A stretch of DNA of 5,453 bases from Gammaproteobacteria bacterium. Lineage in GTDB: Bacteria; Pseudomonadota; Gammaproteobacteria; Methylococcales; Methylomonadaceae. The stretch covers positions 1-5,453 of the forward strand of contig JANEMG010000183.1 of the NCBI GenBank assembly GCA_024511045.1, written 5' to 3'. Below the pieces are notes generated by a model. The model saw only the letters and a program-made list of their open reading frames with translations. It searched no databases and had not been told where the DNA came from. Shown one piece after another: positions 1 through 5,453 of the stretch. The translations under genes and the position numbers were made by a program. The first letter of the stretch is position 1, and each line of letters starts with the position of its first letter.

Positions 1-230
1 CTTTGACAACCTATTTGTGCCCCAGCCGTCCTGGTCACCAAGCACTACGCAACAACTTCGCAAGCTCGTTGCTGCTCCGTACTTGGCTCCCATATGACTG
101 GACGCCGCGTTCGGAGGCCTGCTTTGTTTTCCCTCTGGCGCCAAGGCACGCCGGAAAACAGTGCTGCCTCACGGCTACTGGGGACTACCAGCCTTCGCTT
201 CGCTCTCCATGGCTGGCAGCGATCGCAGTC
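1..230. other. Stretch with no recognised gene, hairpin-rich, abutting a truncated gene front
   Basis: I see no convincing gene here. A plus-strand frame is open through the region and runs into the Ub-Mut7C domain, but its translation (rich in Cys, Trp, Pro and Arg, with no motif) looks like noncoding DNA and offers only TTG starts. Several imperfect hairpins can be drawn: CCAAG at 38-42 with CTTGG at 82-86, enclosing GCAAC 49-53 with GTTGC 68-72; a 7-bp stem with one G-T pair at 134-140/149-155; and CCAGCC 188-193 with GGCTGG 211-216. A short minus-strand frame starting with ATG at 93 runs off the left edge (31 residues) but has no Shine-Dalgarno and no recognisable motif. The stretch could be a dispersed repeat, the end of a mobile element, or ordinary intergenic DNA. 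Confidence 0.4.
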
Positions 231-413
231 TTCCTTTTTCACGGATGCCTGAATGATTTTCTGCCCAAAGAAAAACGTTTTCAGGCTATACCTTACTCGT
301 TCTCCGGAAATCCTGGCATAAAGGATCCTGTCGAAACCCTGGGTATTCCCCATTCTGAGGTAGGCAGCATTGAAGTCAACGGGCAGCCTGTTGACTTCAA
401 GTATCAGTTGTAA
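228..413 (+). pseudogene. N-terminal Ub-Mut7C (ubiquitin-like) domain fragment of a Mut7-C RNase gene, ended by an in-frame TAA
   Basis: The translation contains LNDFLPKEKR, then YSFSGNPGIKDPVETLGIPH, SEVGSIEVNGQPVDFKYQL and a stop. This matches the ubiquitin-like domain (Ub-Mut7C) that in many bacteria is fused ahead of a Mut7-C RNase domain: the LNDFLP opening, the G-x-P-x-x-K-D-x-x-E-x-x-G-x-P-H helix and the VNG-x-x-VDF strand turn are all present. The TAA at 411-413 falls where the family usually has a residue such as Gln (Y-x-L-Q-x-x-D-x-V), and the same frame continues after it with AHDQVTVSP, the last strand of the domain, so CAA to TAA is the simplest explanation. No ATG, GTG or TTG lies just upstream of the homology in frame (the nearest are TTG codons at 3, 15 and 69; an ATG at 209 is out of frame), so the 5' end also looks damaged or replaced. 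The domain boundaries are judged from memory of the family. Confidence 0.6.
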
Positions 414-473
414 GCACATGACCAGGTTACAGTTTCACCCCGGGACGCTCTCACTGCTGACCCACGGTTCATC

Positions 474-920
474 GTGGACGTGAACCTGGGAAAACTGGCC
501 CGCTACCTGCGCCTCCTGGGTTTTGATACCGAGTGGCGCAACGATCTGCGGGACAAGGAAATCGTGGCTGTCAGTACCAGGAAACAACGCACTATTCTGA
601 CGCGCGACCGCAGATTGCTGTTTCACCGTGAGATCCGGCATGGTTACTGGATACGTGCAGTCAACCCGAACCTGCAAGCGCCAGAGGTGCTCAACCGTCT
701 CGATGTCTGGCGGAATATCCGGCCCTTTCGGCGTTGCGCCCTGTGCAACGGCTTGATCCAGGTCGTGGCGAAGGAGGAGATTCTGGATAAGCTGGAACCC
801 CTGACCCGCAAATATTATGATGAATTCTATCGCTGCACTGGTTGCGGGCAGATTTACTGGAAAGGCAGCCATTACGACAAACTGATGAAAAAGCTGAAGA
901 GTTTCAGAGATCATGCGTGA
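474..920 (+). CDS. Mut7-C PIN-type RNase domain protein with zinc ribbon
   Basis: The protein belongs to the Mut7-C family, a PIN-fold domain thought to act as an RNase and named after the C-terminus of the animal exonuclease Mut-7. From the GTG at 474, residues 1-17 are the family opening DVNLGKLARYLRLLGF with its acidic Asp2; Asp45 lies in ILTRDRRLL, a second conserved acidic site. A C-terminal zinc ribbon has Cys88 and Cys91 (CALC) and Cys121 and Cys124 (CTGC). The GTG has no clear Shine-Dalgarno and is simply the first start codon in frame after the TAA at 411-413. The in-frame sequence between the stop and the GTG is homologous to the linker of full-length proteins, so this is very likely the back half of a broken Ub-Mut7C/Mut7-C gene rather than a native short gene. 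The RNase half has all its recognisable conserved residues and could still be made by re-initiation. It overlaps yjbQ by 8 bp, suggesting one operon. Confidence 0.8.
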   Translation: MDVNLGKLARYLRLLGFDTEWRNDLRDKEIVAVSTRKQRTILTRDRRLLFHREIRHGYWIRAVNPNLQAPEVLNRLDVWRNIRPFRRCALCNGLIQVVAKEEILDKLEPLTRKYYDEFYRCTGCGQIYWKGSHYDKLMKKLKSFRDHA

Positions 921-1320
921 AATCATTACCATCAGCACGTCTCAGAGGGAAATCCTGGTAGACATTACCGCCAGAGTGAAAGACATCGTCAAGGCCAGTG
1001 GCATTCATGACGGCCTGGTGAATGTCTACGCCCAAGGCGCCACCGGCGGCATCATGATCCAGGAAAACTGGGACGAAAGTGTCCAGACAGACGTGGTGAA
1101 CCTGCTGCGCAAGATGATCCCCCGGGGCGTCTGGCTGCATGATGCCCAGGACGGTAACGGTGATTCCCATCTGAAATCCGGACTTGTCGGGCCTTCGGAA
1201 ACCATCCCCTTAGTGGATGGCAAACTGGGCCTGTCCACCTGGCAGAATATTTTCTTCTGCGAGTTCGACGGCCCACGCCGGGAACGGCATATCGTCTGCA
1301 CCGTTATGGAAGACAGGTAA
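913..1320 (+). CDS. yjbQ: YjbQ family protein (UPF0047, secondary thiamine-phosphate synthase-like)
   Basis: At 135 residues it has the usual length of the YjbQ/UPF0047 family. Visible family blocks are QGATGGIMIQENWD (residues 41-54), the central DGNGDSHLKSGLVGPSE (80-96) with His86, and GLSTWQNIFFCEFDGPR (106-122), which ends in the conserved W-Q-x-I-x-x-x-E-x-D. Members have been reported to show weak thiamine-phosphate synthase activity and to rescue thiE mutants; the true physiological role is unsettled. It should be a soluble cytoplasmic enzyme; no signal or membrane segment is seen. The ATG at 913 lies inside the end of the Mut7-C gene (8 bp overlap) and the TAA shares one base with the ATG of the next gene, so translational coupling with both is likely. 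No thiamine genes or TPP riboswitch are visible nearby, so a thiamine role is not supported by context. Confidence 0.9.
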   Translation: MREIITISTSQREILVDITARVKDIVKASGIHDGLVNVYAQGATGGIMIQENWDESVQTDVVNLLRKMIPRGVWLHDAQDGNGDSHLKSGLVGPSETIPLVDGKLGLSTWQNIFFCEFDGPRRERHIVCTVMEDR

Positions 1321-2285
1321 TGAAAACCAGCAGTGCTGATACAGAAACAGGCAACCCCACACCGGCCATCTCGGAAAAACGTCTGCTGGAACTCATCGCC
1401 ACGGTGCTTTCCCATTACATTTGTGAAACCAATCCCTATGTACTGTTCAATGGACTGTTGGAGGCCTTGCTGGAGATCACCTCCAGCGAATATGGGTTCA
1501 TCGGCGAGGTGTTCTACGACGACAAGAACCAGCCCTATGTCAAATGCTACGCCACCACCAACATCGCCTGGGACAGTGACACACGAAAGCTCTACGAGGA
1601 AAACCGGCAGAAGGGCATGATCTTCTCCAAACTGGACTCCCTCTATGGCAGCGTACTCAAGACAGGCCAGCGGGTGATCTCCAATCAGCCCGACGCAGAC
1701 CCCCGCAGTGGCGGACTGCCCAGAGGCCACCCTCCTCTCAATGCCTTCATGGGACTGCCTTTCTACGGGGGCGGAAAACTGCTGGGGATGGTGGGTATCG
1801 CCAACCGGGACAACGGCTATGACAGGGAAACCGCCGATGCCCTGCACCCTTTTCTAGTGGCCTGCGGCAATCTTATCCAGGCCTACCGAAACAACAGAAA
1901 ACGCCAGTATGCAGAAAAGGAACTCAGCGAATACCGCAGAATTCTGCTAGCCAGACCCGCAGATATCCCTTTGGGCAGGGGCTATGTTTTCTCCCGCTCG
2001 CCTGCCAGCCTGAGTTGGAACGACAATCCAGTGCTGTTGAGCAGAAAGGAGCTGTCGTTGCTGGAAATTCTCGCGCTCAACCTCAACAGGCCCGTTGCCA
2101 CCCCCGATATTGAAACTCATGTATGGTCGGAAACCATCGTAGGTGCCTCTTCCCTGCGATCACTTATGCGCCGCCTGAGGTCAAAACTGCAGGGGCTGGA
2201 AATAACCACCATTCCTGGCGTGGGCTACATGCTGGCCGGCCCGGAGCGGGATGTCACAGAAATGTCACAAACAAATCACGGCTGA
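1320..2285 (+). CDS. GAF domain/OmpR-type winged-helix transcriptional regulator (one-component)
   Basis: The protein has 321 residues in two parts. Residues about 37-190 are a GAF sensor domain of the type usually fused to histidine kinases and diguanylate cyclases: NGLLEALLEITSSEYGFIGE, then TNIAWD, GLPRGHPPLNAFMGLPFYGG and GMVGIANR. After a charged, possibly coiled linker (186-212), residues about 222-306 form an OmpR/PhoB-type winged helix: LSRKELSLLEILALNLNRPV, the recognition-helix region SLRSLMRRLRSKL, and the wing TTIPGVGYML. There is no receiver domain, kinase or membrane segment, so it probably senses a cytoplasmic ligand directly and binds DNA; the ligand is unknown. The ATG at 1320 overlaps the yjbQ stop (TAATG), with a purine-rich GGAAGA at 1308-1313 as a possible Shine-Dalgarno. 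By position it could regulate its own operon or the polyferredoxin downstream; that is inference. Confidence 0.85.
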   Translation: MKTSSADTETGNPTPAISEKRLLELIATVLSHYICETNPYVLFNGLLEALLEITSSEYGFIGEVFYDDKNQPYVKCYATTNIAWDSDTRKLYEENRQKGMIFSKLDSLYGSVLKTGQRVISNQPDADPRSGGLPRGHPPLNAFMGLPFYGGGKLLGMVGIANRDNGYDRETADALHPFLVACGNLIQAYRNNRKRQYAEKELSEYRRILLARPADIPLGRGYVFSRSPASLSWNDNPVLLSRKELSLLEILALNLNRPVATPDIETHVWSETIVGASSLRSLMRRLRSKLQGLEITTIPGVGYMLAGPERDVTEMSQTNHG

Positions 2286-2340
2286 ATCGCCACGCACAAG
2301 CCCATACCTGCGATAGTAGGCACAGAATCCTGCTGCAGTC

Positions 2341-2344
2341 GGAG
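2341..2344 (+). promoter_or_regulatory. Shine-Dalgarno of the polyferredoxin gene
   Basis: GGAG sits 7 bases ahead of the GTG at 2352. It supports the GTG as the true start. The 66-bp gap that holds it (2286-2351) shows no convincing promoter or terminator, so read-through from the regulator gene is possible. Confidence 0.6.
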
Positions 2345-2351
2345 AATACCG

Positions 2352-3398
2352 GTGAACAAGATACAGAAACAACGGCTGGCCTGGCGCACGGGCTTTTTCT
2401 TGTTGTTCATTCTCGCGCCGGTCTTGGACCTGTTCCGCTTCGACCTGGAGCAGAACCACTTCTACTTTCTCACCTTTCCCTGGACCCTGGGCATCGATGC
2501 TTTCAGAAACGGTGAGATCAGCGCCCTGGAAATGGCGCTGAACATGGGGCTGCGTTTTTTCCTGCCCCTGGCGCTGATCGTGGGCATCGGTATCTGGGTA
2601 GCCTGGAAATGGGGCCGCCTGTATTGCGGCTGGCTCTGCCCGCATTTTTCCGTGGTGGAGACCATCAACCATTTCATGCGCAAGGCATCTGGCAAACTTT
2701 CCATCTGGGACAGGGAAGCACTGCCGGAACACCAGGCAGACGGCACCCACGTTCACGTGGAGAAAAAATGGTGGTGGGCAACCGGGCTGGTCATCGTCGG
2801 GTTTTCCTTTGTCTGGGCCGTGGTTCTGCTGACTTATCTGCTACCGCCACGGGAAATCTACTACAACCTCTTCCATGGCGAACTGACACGCAACCAGGCG
2901 CTGTTCATCGGTGTCGCAACCTTTCTGTTCGTCATCGAGTTCACCGCGGCCCGGCATCTTTTCTGCCGCTTCGGCTGCGTCATCGGCCTGGCCCAGAGCC
3001 TGGTATGGATGGGCAACAAGAAGGCCCTGGTGGTGGGTTTCGACCGGGCGCGCTCCACGCAATGCACCGAGTGCGATGCCTCCTGCGAACACGCCTGCCC
3101 CATGCGCCTCAAGCCCCGCAGCATCAAGCGCAAAATGTTCACCTGCACCCAGTGCATGCAGTGCGTGGAAGCCTGCGAAAAGGTGCATGAGGGTGACCGC
3201 CGGCCACCCCTGTTGCACATGCTCAGTGATCAGTGCGCCCTGGATGTCTCCCTGCGGGATTTCGGACTGAAGCCCGAAATCCCCACAGACTGTTTTCCAC
3301 CCATTGCAGGCGCAACTCCGGATTCACTCTCGTCCAACGAAGGGGTCGCAAAAGGCGACAGCCCCCGCGATGCAGGGACGCATCGCCATTTTCGATAG
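2352..3398 (+). CDS. NapH/CcoG-like membrane polyferredoxin (4Fe-4S binding protein)
   Basis: This 348-residue integral membrane protein probably carries electrons between the quinone pool or a membrane dehydrogenase and a partner protein. Hydrophobic segments lie at about 12-30, 64-84, 140-162 and 182-204. Two membrane-associated Cys pairs typical of the NapH/NosR/CcoG (FixG, RdxA) group are present: CGWLCP (Cys92, Cys96) and CRFGC (Cys205, Cys209). Two ferredoxin-like motifs follow: Cys238, 241, 245, 249 (CTECDASCEHACPM) and Cys265, 268, 271, 275 (CTQCMQCVEACEK), enough for two 4Fe-4S clusters. The first has three residues between its second and third Cys where the classic motif has two. 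Residues from about 300 on form a Ser/Pro/Asp-rich tail without a recognised domain. No nap, nos or cco genes are visible, so the partner is unknown and I do not assign a symbol. It follows the GAF/winged-helix gene by 66 bp on the same strand. Confidence 0.85.
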   Translation: MNKIQKQRLAWRTGFFLLFILAPVLDLFRFDLEQNHFYFLTFPWTLGIDAFRNGEISALEMALNMGLRFFLPLALIVGIGIWVAWKWGRLYCGWLCPHFSVVETINHFMRKASGKLSIWDREALPEHQADGTHVHVEKKWWWATGLVIVGFSFVWAVVLLTYLLPPREIYYNLFHGELTRNQALFIGVATFLFVIEFTAARHLFCRFGCVIGLAQSLVWMGNKKALVVGFDRARSTQCTECDASCEHACPMRLKPRSIKRKMFTCTQCMQCVEACEKVHEGDRRPPLLHMLSDQCALDVSLRDFGLKPEIPTDCFPPIAGATPDSLSSNEGVAKGDSPRDAGTHRHFR

Positions 3399-3418
3399 CG
3401 ATAAGCCATTGAAAATGG
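3386..3418. repeat. Hairpin at the end of the polyferredoxin gene
   Basis: CCATTTTC at 3386-3393 and GAAAATGG at 3411-3418 form an exact 8-bp inverted repeat with a 17-base loop that includes the TAG stop (3396-3398). A second hairpin, TCGGAA 3424-3429 with TTCCGA 3446-3451, follows and abuts the strong one at 3452. They may help mRNA 3' end stability or termination; the stems are AT-rich or short, so a functional role is uncertain. Confidence 0.35.
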
Positions 3419-3451
3419 AGGAATCGGAAAATCACATTTTTCTAATTCCGA

Positions 3452-3483
3452 GTCGTGAAAGCCCGGGGAGGGGCTTTTACGAC
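3452..3483. terminator. Bidirectional rho-independent terminator candidate between convergent genes
   Basis: A 13-bp stem (3452-3464 with 3471-3483, one G-T pair) closes a 6-base loop. The core is GC-rich, with AAAGCCC on the left arm and GGGCTTTT on the right, so on either strand a GC stem is followed by a T run that lies within the outer stem. It sits 53 bases past the polyferredoxin stop and 23 bases past the ppdK stop, where a shared terminator for two convergent genes is expected. No longer T run follows the full stem on either side. Confidence 0.65.
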
Positions 3484-3506
3484 ATTCTCCAACGAGGTGT
3501 AGCGCC

Positions 3507-4565
3507 CTATTCGGTCAGCGCGGCGTGGGCGGCTGCCAGCCTAGCAACAGGTATACGGGGCGCCGAGCAGGACACGTAGTCCAGCCCGATGCGGTGGCAG
3601 AAGTGGATGGACTGGGGATGGCCGCCATGTTCGCCACAGATACCGACGATCAGGTCAGGACGCTGATCACGCCCCCACTTCACCGCCAGTTCCATGAGTT
3701 TTCCGACGCCTTTCTCATCCAGCACATCAAAAGGATTGTCCTGCAAAATGCCTCTTTCGTTGTACAGGGGCAGGAACTTGTTCTCCGCATCCTCCCGCGA
3801 GAAAGAGAACGCCGCCTGAGTCAGGTCATTGGTACCGAAGGAAAAGAAATTCGCCTGCTTGGCCAGGCTGTCTGCCCGCATGCAGGCGCGCACGACTTCG
3901 ATCATGGTGCCGAACTGGAATTCAAGCTTGTGACCAAGCTCTTTTTCCAGCTCACCACTTACCCGATCCACGATTTCCTTCACGTACAACAATTCCTGCG
4001 CCGTGCAGACCTGGGGTACCTTGATTTTGGGATGAATCTCCAGCCCTTTCTTGTCGCATTCCATAGCCGCTTCGAGAATCGCCCGGATCTGCATCTCATA
4101 GATTTCAGGAAAGGTGATCCCCAGACGCACACCACGATGTCCCAGCATGGGATTGGTTTCATACAGCGCCTTTACCTTTTTAAGCATGGTTTCCTTCTTG
4201 ACGATGGCTTCTTCCACCTGGCGTGATTCCACCATCTGCGGCATGAAGAATTCTTCGTTCTCCGCATCACCCGTCTTCAGCAGGGACAGGGTGCCGGACA
4301 GCACTTCCAGGCCACGCACCGAATCCCGCAGCTGCTGCAGGAACAGCAGATCGTCCTTGAGTTGCTGCTCGGAAGGCAGGAATTCATGGATGGGCGGATC
4401 CAGCAGGCGGATGGTCACGGGGTACGGCGCCATTACCTCGAACAGTTCCTGAAAATCCTGGCGCTGCATGGGCAACAGCTTCTCCAGTGACTGCTTTCGG
4501 TGCTCAGCCGTTTCCGCCATGATCATTTCAATGACCACCGGCAGACGTTCCGTGGTGTTGAACAT
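3507..4565 (-). CDS. ppdK: Pyruvate, phosphate dikinase, C-terminal PEP/pyruvate-binding part (separated by a frameshift)
   Basis: This is the TIM-barrel domain of PPDK, which interconverts pyruvate + ATP + Pi with phosphoenolpyruvate + AMP + PPi in the cytoplasm. Counting from the ATG at 4565, residues matching the pyruvate/PEP site are all present: Arg53 in TIRLLDPPIHEF, Glu223 in GTMIEVVRA, Asn246-Asp247 in FFSFGTNDLTQ, and the general acid Cys333 in LDYVSCSAPR. The end, ARLAAAHAAL, is the normal family C-terminus. The ATG at 4565 is an internal Met, not a start: the same frame reads GFGLCRTERMF from 4592, the continuation of the upstream fragment, including the Arg of LCRTE that contacts substrate. 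The stretch between HEFLP and NPMLGHRG is about 75 residues, clearly longer than the roughly 35 I recall for the Clostridium symbiosum enzyme. No start signal precedes the ATG, so this is part of one broken gene. Confidence 0.85.
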   Translation of the reverse strand: MFNTTERLPVVIEMIMAETAEHRKQSLEKLLPMQRQDFQELFEVMAPYPVTIRLLDPPIHEFLPSEQQLKDDLLFLQQLRDSVRGLEVLSGTLSLLKTGDAENEEFFMPQMVESRQVEEAIVKKETMLKKVKALYETNPMLGHRGVRLGITFPEIYEMQIRAILEAAMECDKKGLEIHPKIKVPQVCTAQELLYVKEIVDRVSGELEKELGHKLEFQFGTMIEVVRACMRADSLAKQANFFSFGTNDLTQAAFSFSREDAENKFLPLYNERGILQDNPFDVLDEKGVGKLMELAVKWGRDQRPDLIVGICGEHGGHPQSIHFCHRIGLDYVSCSAPRIPVARLAAAHAALTE

Positions 4566-5453
4566 GCGCTCGGTCCGGCACAGACCGAACCCCTGGCACC
4601 GTATTTCAGCGCCCGGTCCGCATCCAGTGCCGTATCTGCATTGGCCATGACGCTCAGACGTGCCACTTCATCGGCCCAGCCCAACAGGATATTCAGCTCC
4701 GCAGAAAAATCCGCTTCCACGGTGGGAACGGCTCCCAGGTACACCTTGCCGCTGGTGCCATCGATAGTAATGAGATCCCCTTCCCGAATAACGGTATCTC
4801 CAACGAAAGCTTCGTGCAGTTGGACATCCACAGAGATGCCCTCGGCTCCTGCCACACAGGGCTTGCCCATGCCGCGGGCAACGACAGCAGCGTGAGAGGT
4901 CTTGCCACCGCGACTGGTCAGAATCCCCTTGGAGGCAAAGAAGCCATGAATGTCCTCGGGCTTGGTTTCTTCCCGCAGAAGAATCACTGTCTTGCCTTTT
5001 TTTGCTTCTGCTTCCGCCCGGTCAGCATCAAAGACTACGTGACCGCTGGCCGCACCGGGTGAAGCGGGCAGACCCTGGGCCAGGGGCGTTACCCTGGCAT
5101 TGGGATCGAGGCGGGGATAAAGCATCTGCTCCAGGTCATCAGGCGCGATACGCAGCAAAGCCTGGTACCGGCTGATCAGGCCTTCCTTCTCCATTTCCAC
5201 CGAGGTGCGTACCATGGCCACCGCATTCATCTTGCCATTACGTGTCTGCAGGCAGTAGAGCACACCGCGTTCGATGGTGAACTCAAAATCCTGCACTTCA
5301 TGATAATGGGCTTCGAGTTTCTGGCGCAGTTCCTCGATTTCCTTTGCCATCTGGGGCATTTCATCCGCCAGGCGGTCGATGGGTTTGGGAGTACGGATAC
5401 CCGCCACCACGTCCTCGCCCTGGGCATTGACCAGATATTCACCGTACAGCTTC
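4523..5453 (-). CDS. ppdK: Pyruvate, phosphate dikinase, central part (5' cut by window edge, 3' frameshifted)
   Basis: The frame is open from the right edge, beginning KLYGEYLVNAQGEDVVAGIR, the end region of the ATP-grasp domain; the true start lies outside the window. Next come TIERGVLYCLQTRNGKMNA, where the Glu and the Gln of LQTR match ATP/metal ligands, and then the phosphohistidine domain with GGKTSHAAVVARGMGKPCV; its catalytic His codon is at 4892-4894, preceded by the conserved Thr-Ser. The swivelling-domain segment GDLITIDGTSGKVY and the linker MANADTALDADRALKYGARG follow. After GARG (about 4593) homology stops and the frame reads about 20 unrelated residues to a stop at 4523. Adding one base at 4590-4593 restores the family sequence GFGLCRTERMF in the next frame. 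The gene converges on the polyferredoxin gene. Identity of the family is certain; whether the gene is truly broken is not. Confidence 0.85.
   Translation of the reverse strand, partial: KLYGEYLVNAQGEDVVAGIRTPKPIDRLADEMPQMAKEIEELRQKLEAHYHEVQDFEFTIERGVLYCLQTRNGKMNAVAMVRTSVEMEKEGLISRYQALLRIAPDDLEQMLYPRLDPNARVTPLAQGLPASPGAASGHVVFDADRAEAEAKKGKTVILLREETKPEDIHGFFASKGILTSRGGKTSHAAVVARGMGKPCVAGAEGISVDVQLHEAFVGDTVIREGDLITIDGTSGKVYLGAVPTVEADFSAELNILLGWADEVARLSVMANADTALDADRALKYGARGSVCAGPSACSTPRNVCRWSLK
4590..4593 (-). other. ppdK: One-base frameshift site in ppdK
   Basis: On the minus strand the sequence reads GGT GCC AGG GG then TTC GGT CTG TGC CGG. The first part is in the frame of the central fragment and the second in that of the C-terminal fragment; one base is missing from a Gly codon inside a run of four G. 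Loss of one G from a run of five explains it. A real mutation and a sequencing error in a homopolymer look identical here. Confidence 0.8.

Noticed and set aside
3..8. TTGACA, a perfect sigma-70 -35 hexamer
   Set aside because: No -10-like sequence lies at 16-18 bases downstream (the place reads CGTCCT or similar), so a promoter is not supported.
3..227. N-terminal extension of the Ub-Mut7C reading frame back to the TTG at position 3
   Set aside because: The frame is open, but the family starts near LNDFLP and the extra 75 residues resemble translated noncoding DNA.
45..419. Minus-strand open frame (124 codons) in the left part of the window
   Set aside because: Part of it is antisense to the Ub-Mut7C domain and the rest is low-complexity, Arg-rich sequence without a recognisable domain or Shine-Dalgarno.
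1026..1847. Long minus-strand open frame (273 codons) opposite yjbQ and the GAF gene
   Set aside because: It lies antisense to two clear protein families and its translation matches no family; it is a by-product of codon bias on the coding strand.
2609..3190. 193-codon plus-strand frame inside the polyferredoxin gene
   Set aside because: It is an out-of-frame shadow of the polyferredoxin, whose own frame has the membrane segments and all the cluster cysteines.
3525..4226. Plus-strand open frame (233 codons) opposite ppdK
   Set aside because: The minus strand here encodes the PPDK C-terminal domain with all its catalytic residues; the antisense translation shows no motif.
1..5453. CRISPR array, tRNA, rRNA or complete insertion sequence
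   Set aside because: I saw no regularly spaced direct repeats, no tRNA-like cloverleaf or conserved TTC loop, no rRNA motif and no transposase.

Overview
This looks like a proteobacterial chromosome segment, most likely gammaproteobacterial. That is an inference from moderately high GC by eye, the bacterial gene families present and a PPDK-type enzyme; no rRNA or other marker is present to confirm it. The window holds a tight plus-strand cluster (about 230-3398) converging on one minus-strand gene (3507 to the right edge), with a hairpin-rich gap between them.

Layout from left to right. Positions 1-230 hold no convincing gene; the stretch contains several possible hairpins and runs into the front of a gene with no normal start codon. 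Positions 228-920 are a broken gene for a two-domain protein: an N-terminal ubiquitin-like Ub-Mut7C domain, an in-frame TAA at 411-413, and then, in the same frame, an intact Mut7-C PIN-type RNase domain with a zinc ribbon. It overlaps yjbQ (913-1320) by 8 bp. yjbQ overlaps by 1 bp (TAATG) a gene for a GAF domain joined to an OmpR/PhoB-type winged helix with no receiver domain (1320-2285), a probable ligand-sensing one-component regulator. After 66 bp and with its own Shine-Dalgarno, a NapH/CcoG-like membrane polyferredoxin follows (2352-3398). Three adjacent hairpins (3386-3483) close the cluster, the last a good bidirectional terminator candidate. On the minus strand is pyruvate, phosphate dikinase (ppdK), cut by the window edge at its N-terminal side and split by a one-base frameshift at about 4590-4593.

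Functionally, the plus-strand genes appear co-transcribed, at least the first three. They combine RNA processing (Mut7-C), a small YjbQ enzyme, a sensory transcription factor and a membrane electron-transfer protein. The regulator may control its neighbours, but that is inference from position. ppdK interconverts pyruvate and phosphoenolpyruvate and has no obvious tie to the cluster. Two lesions (a nonsense codon and a frameshift) in genes that otherwise keep their key residues suggest either recent gene decay or errors in the assembly; raw reads would decide.
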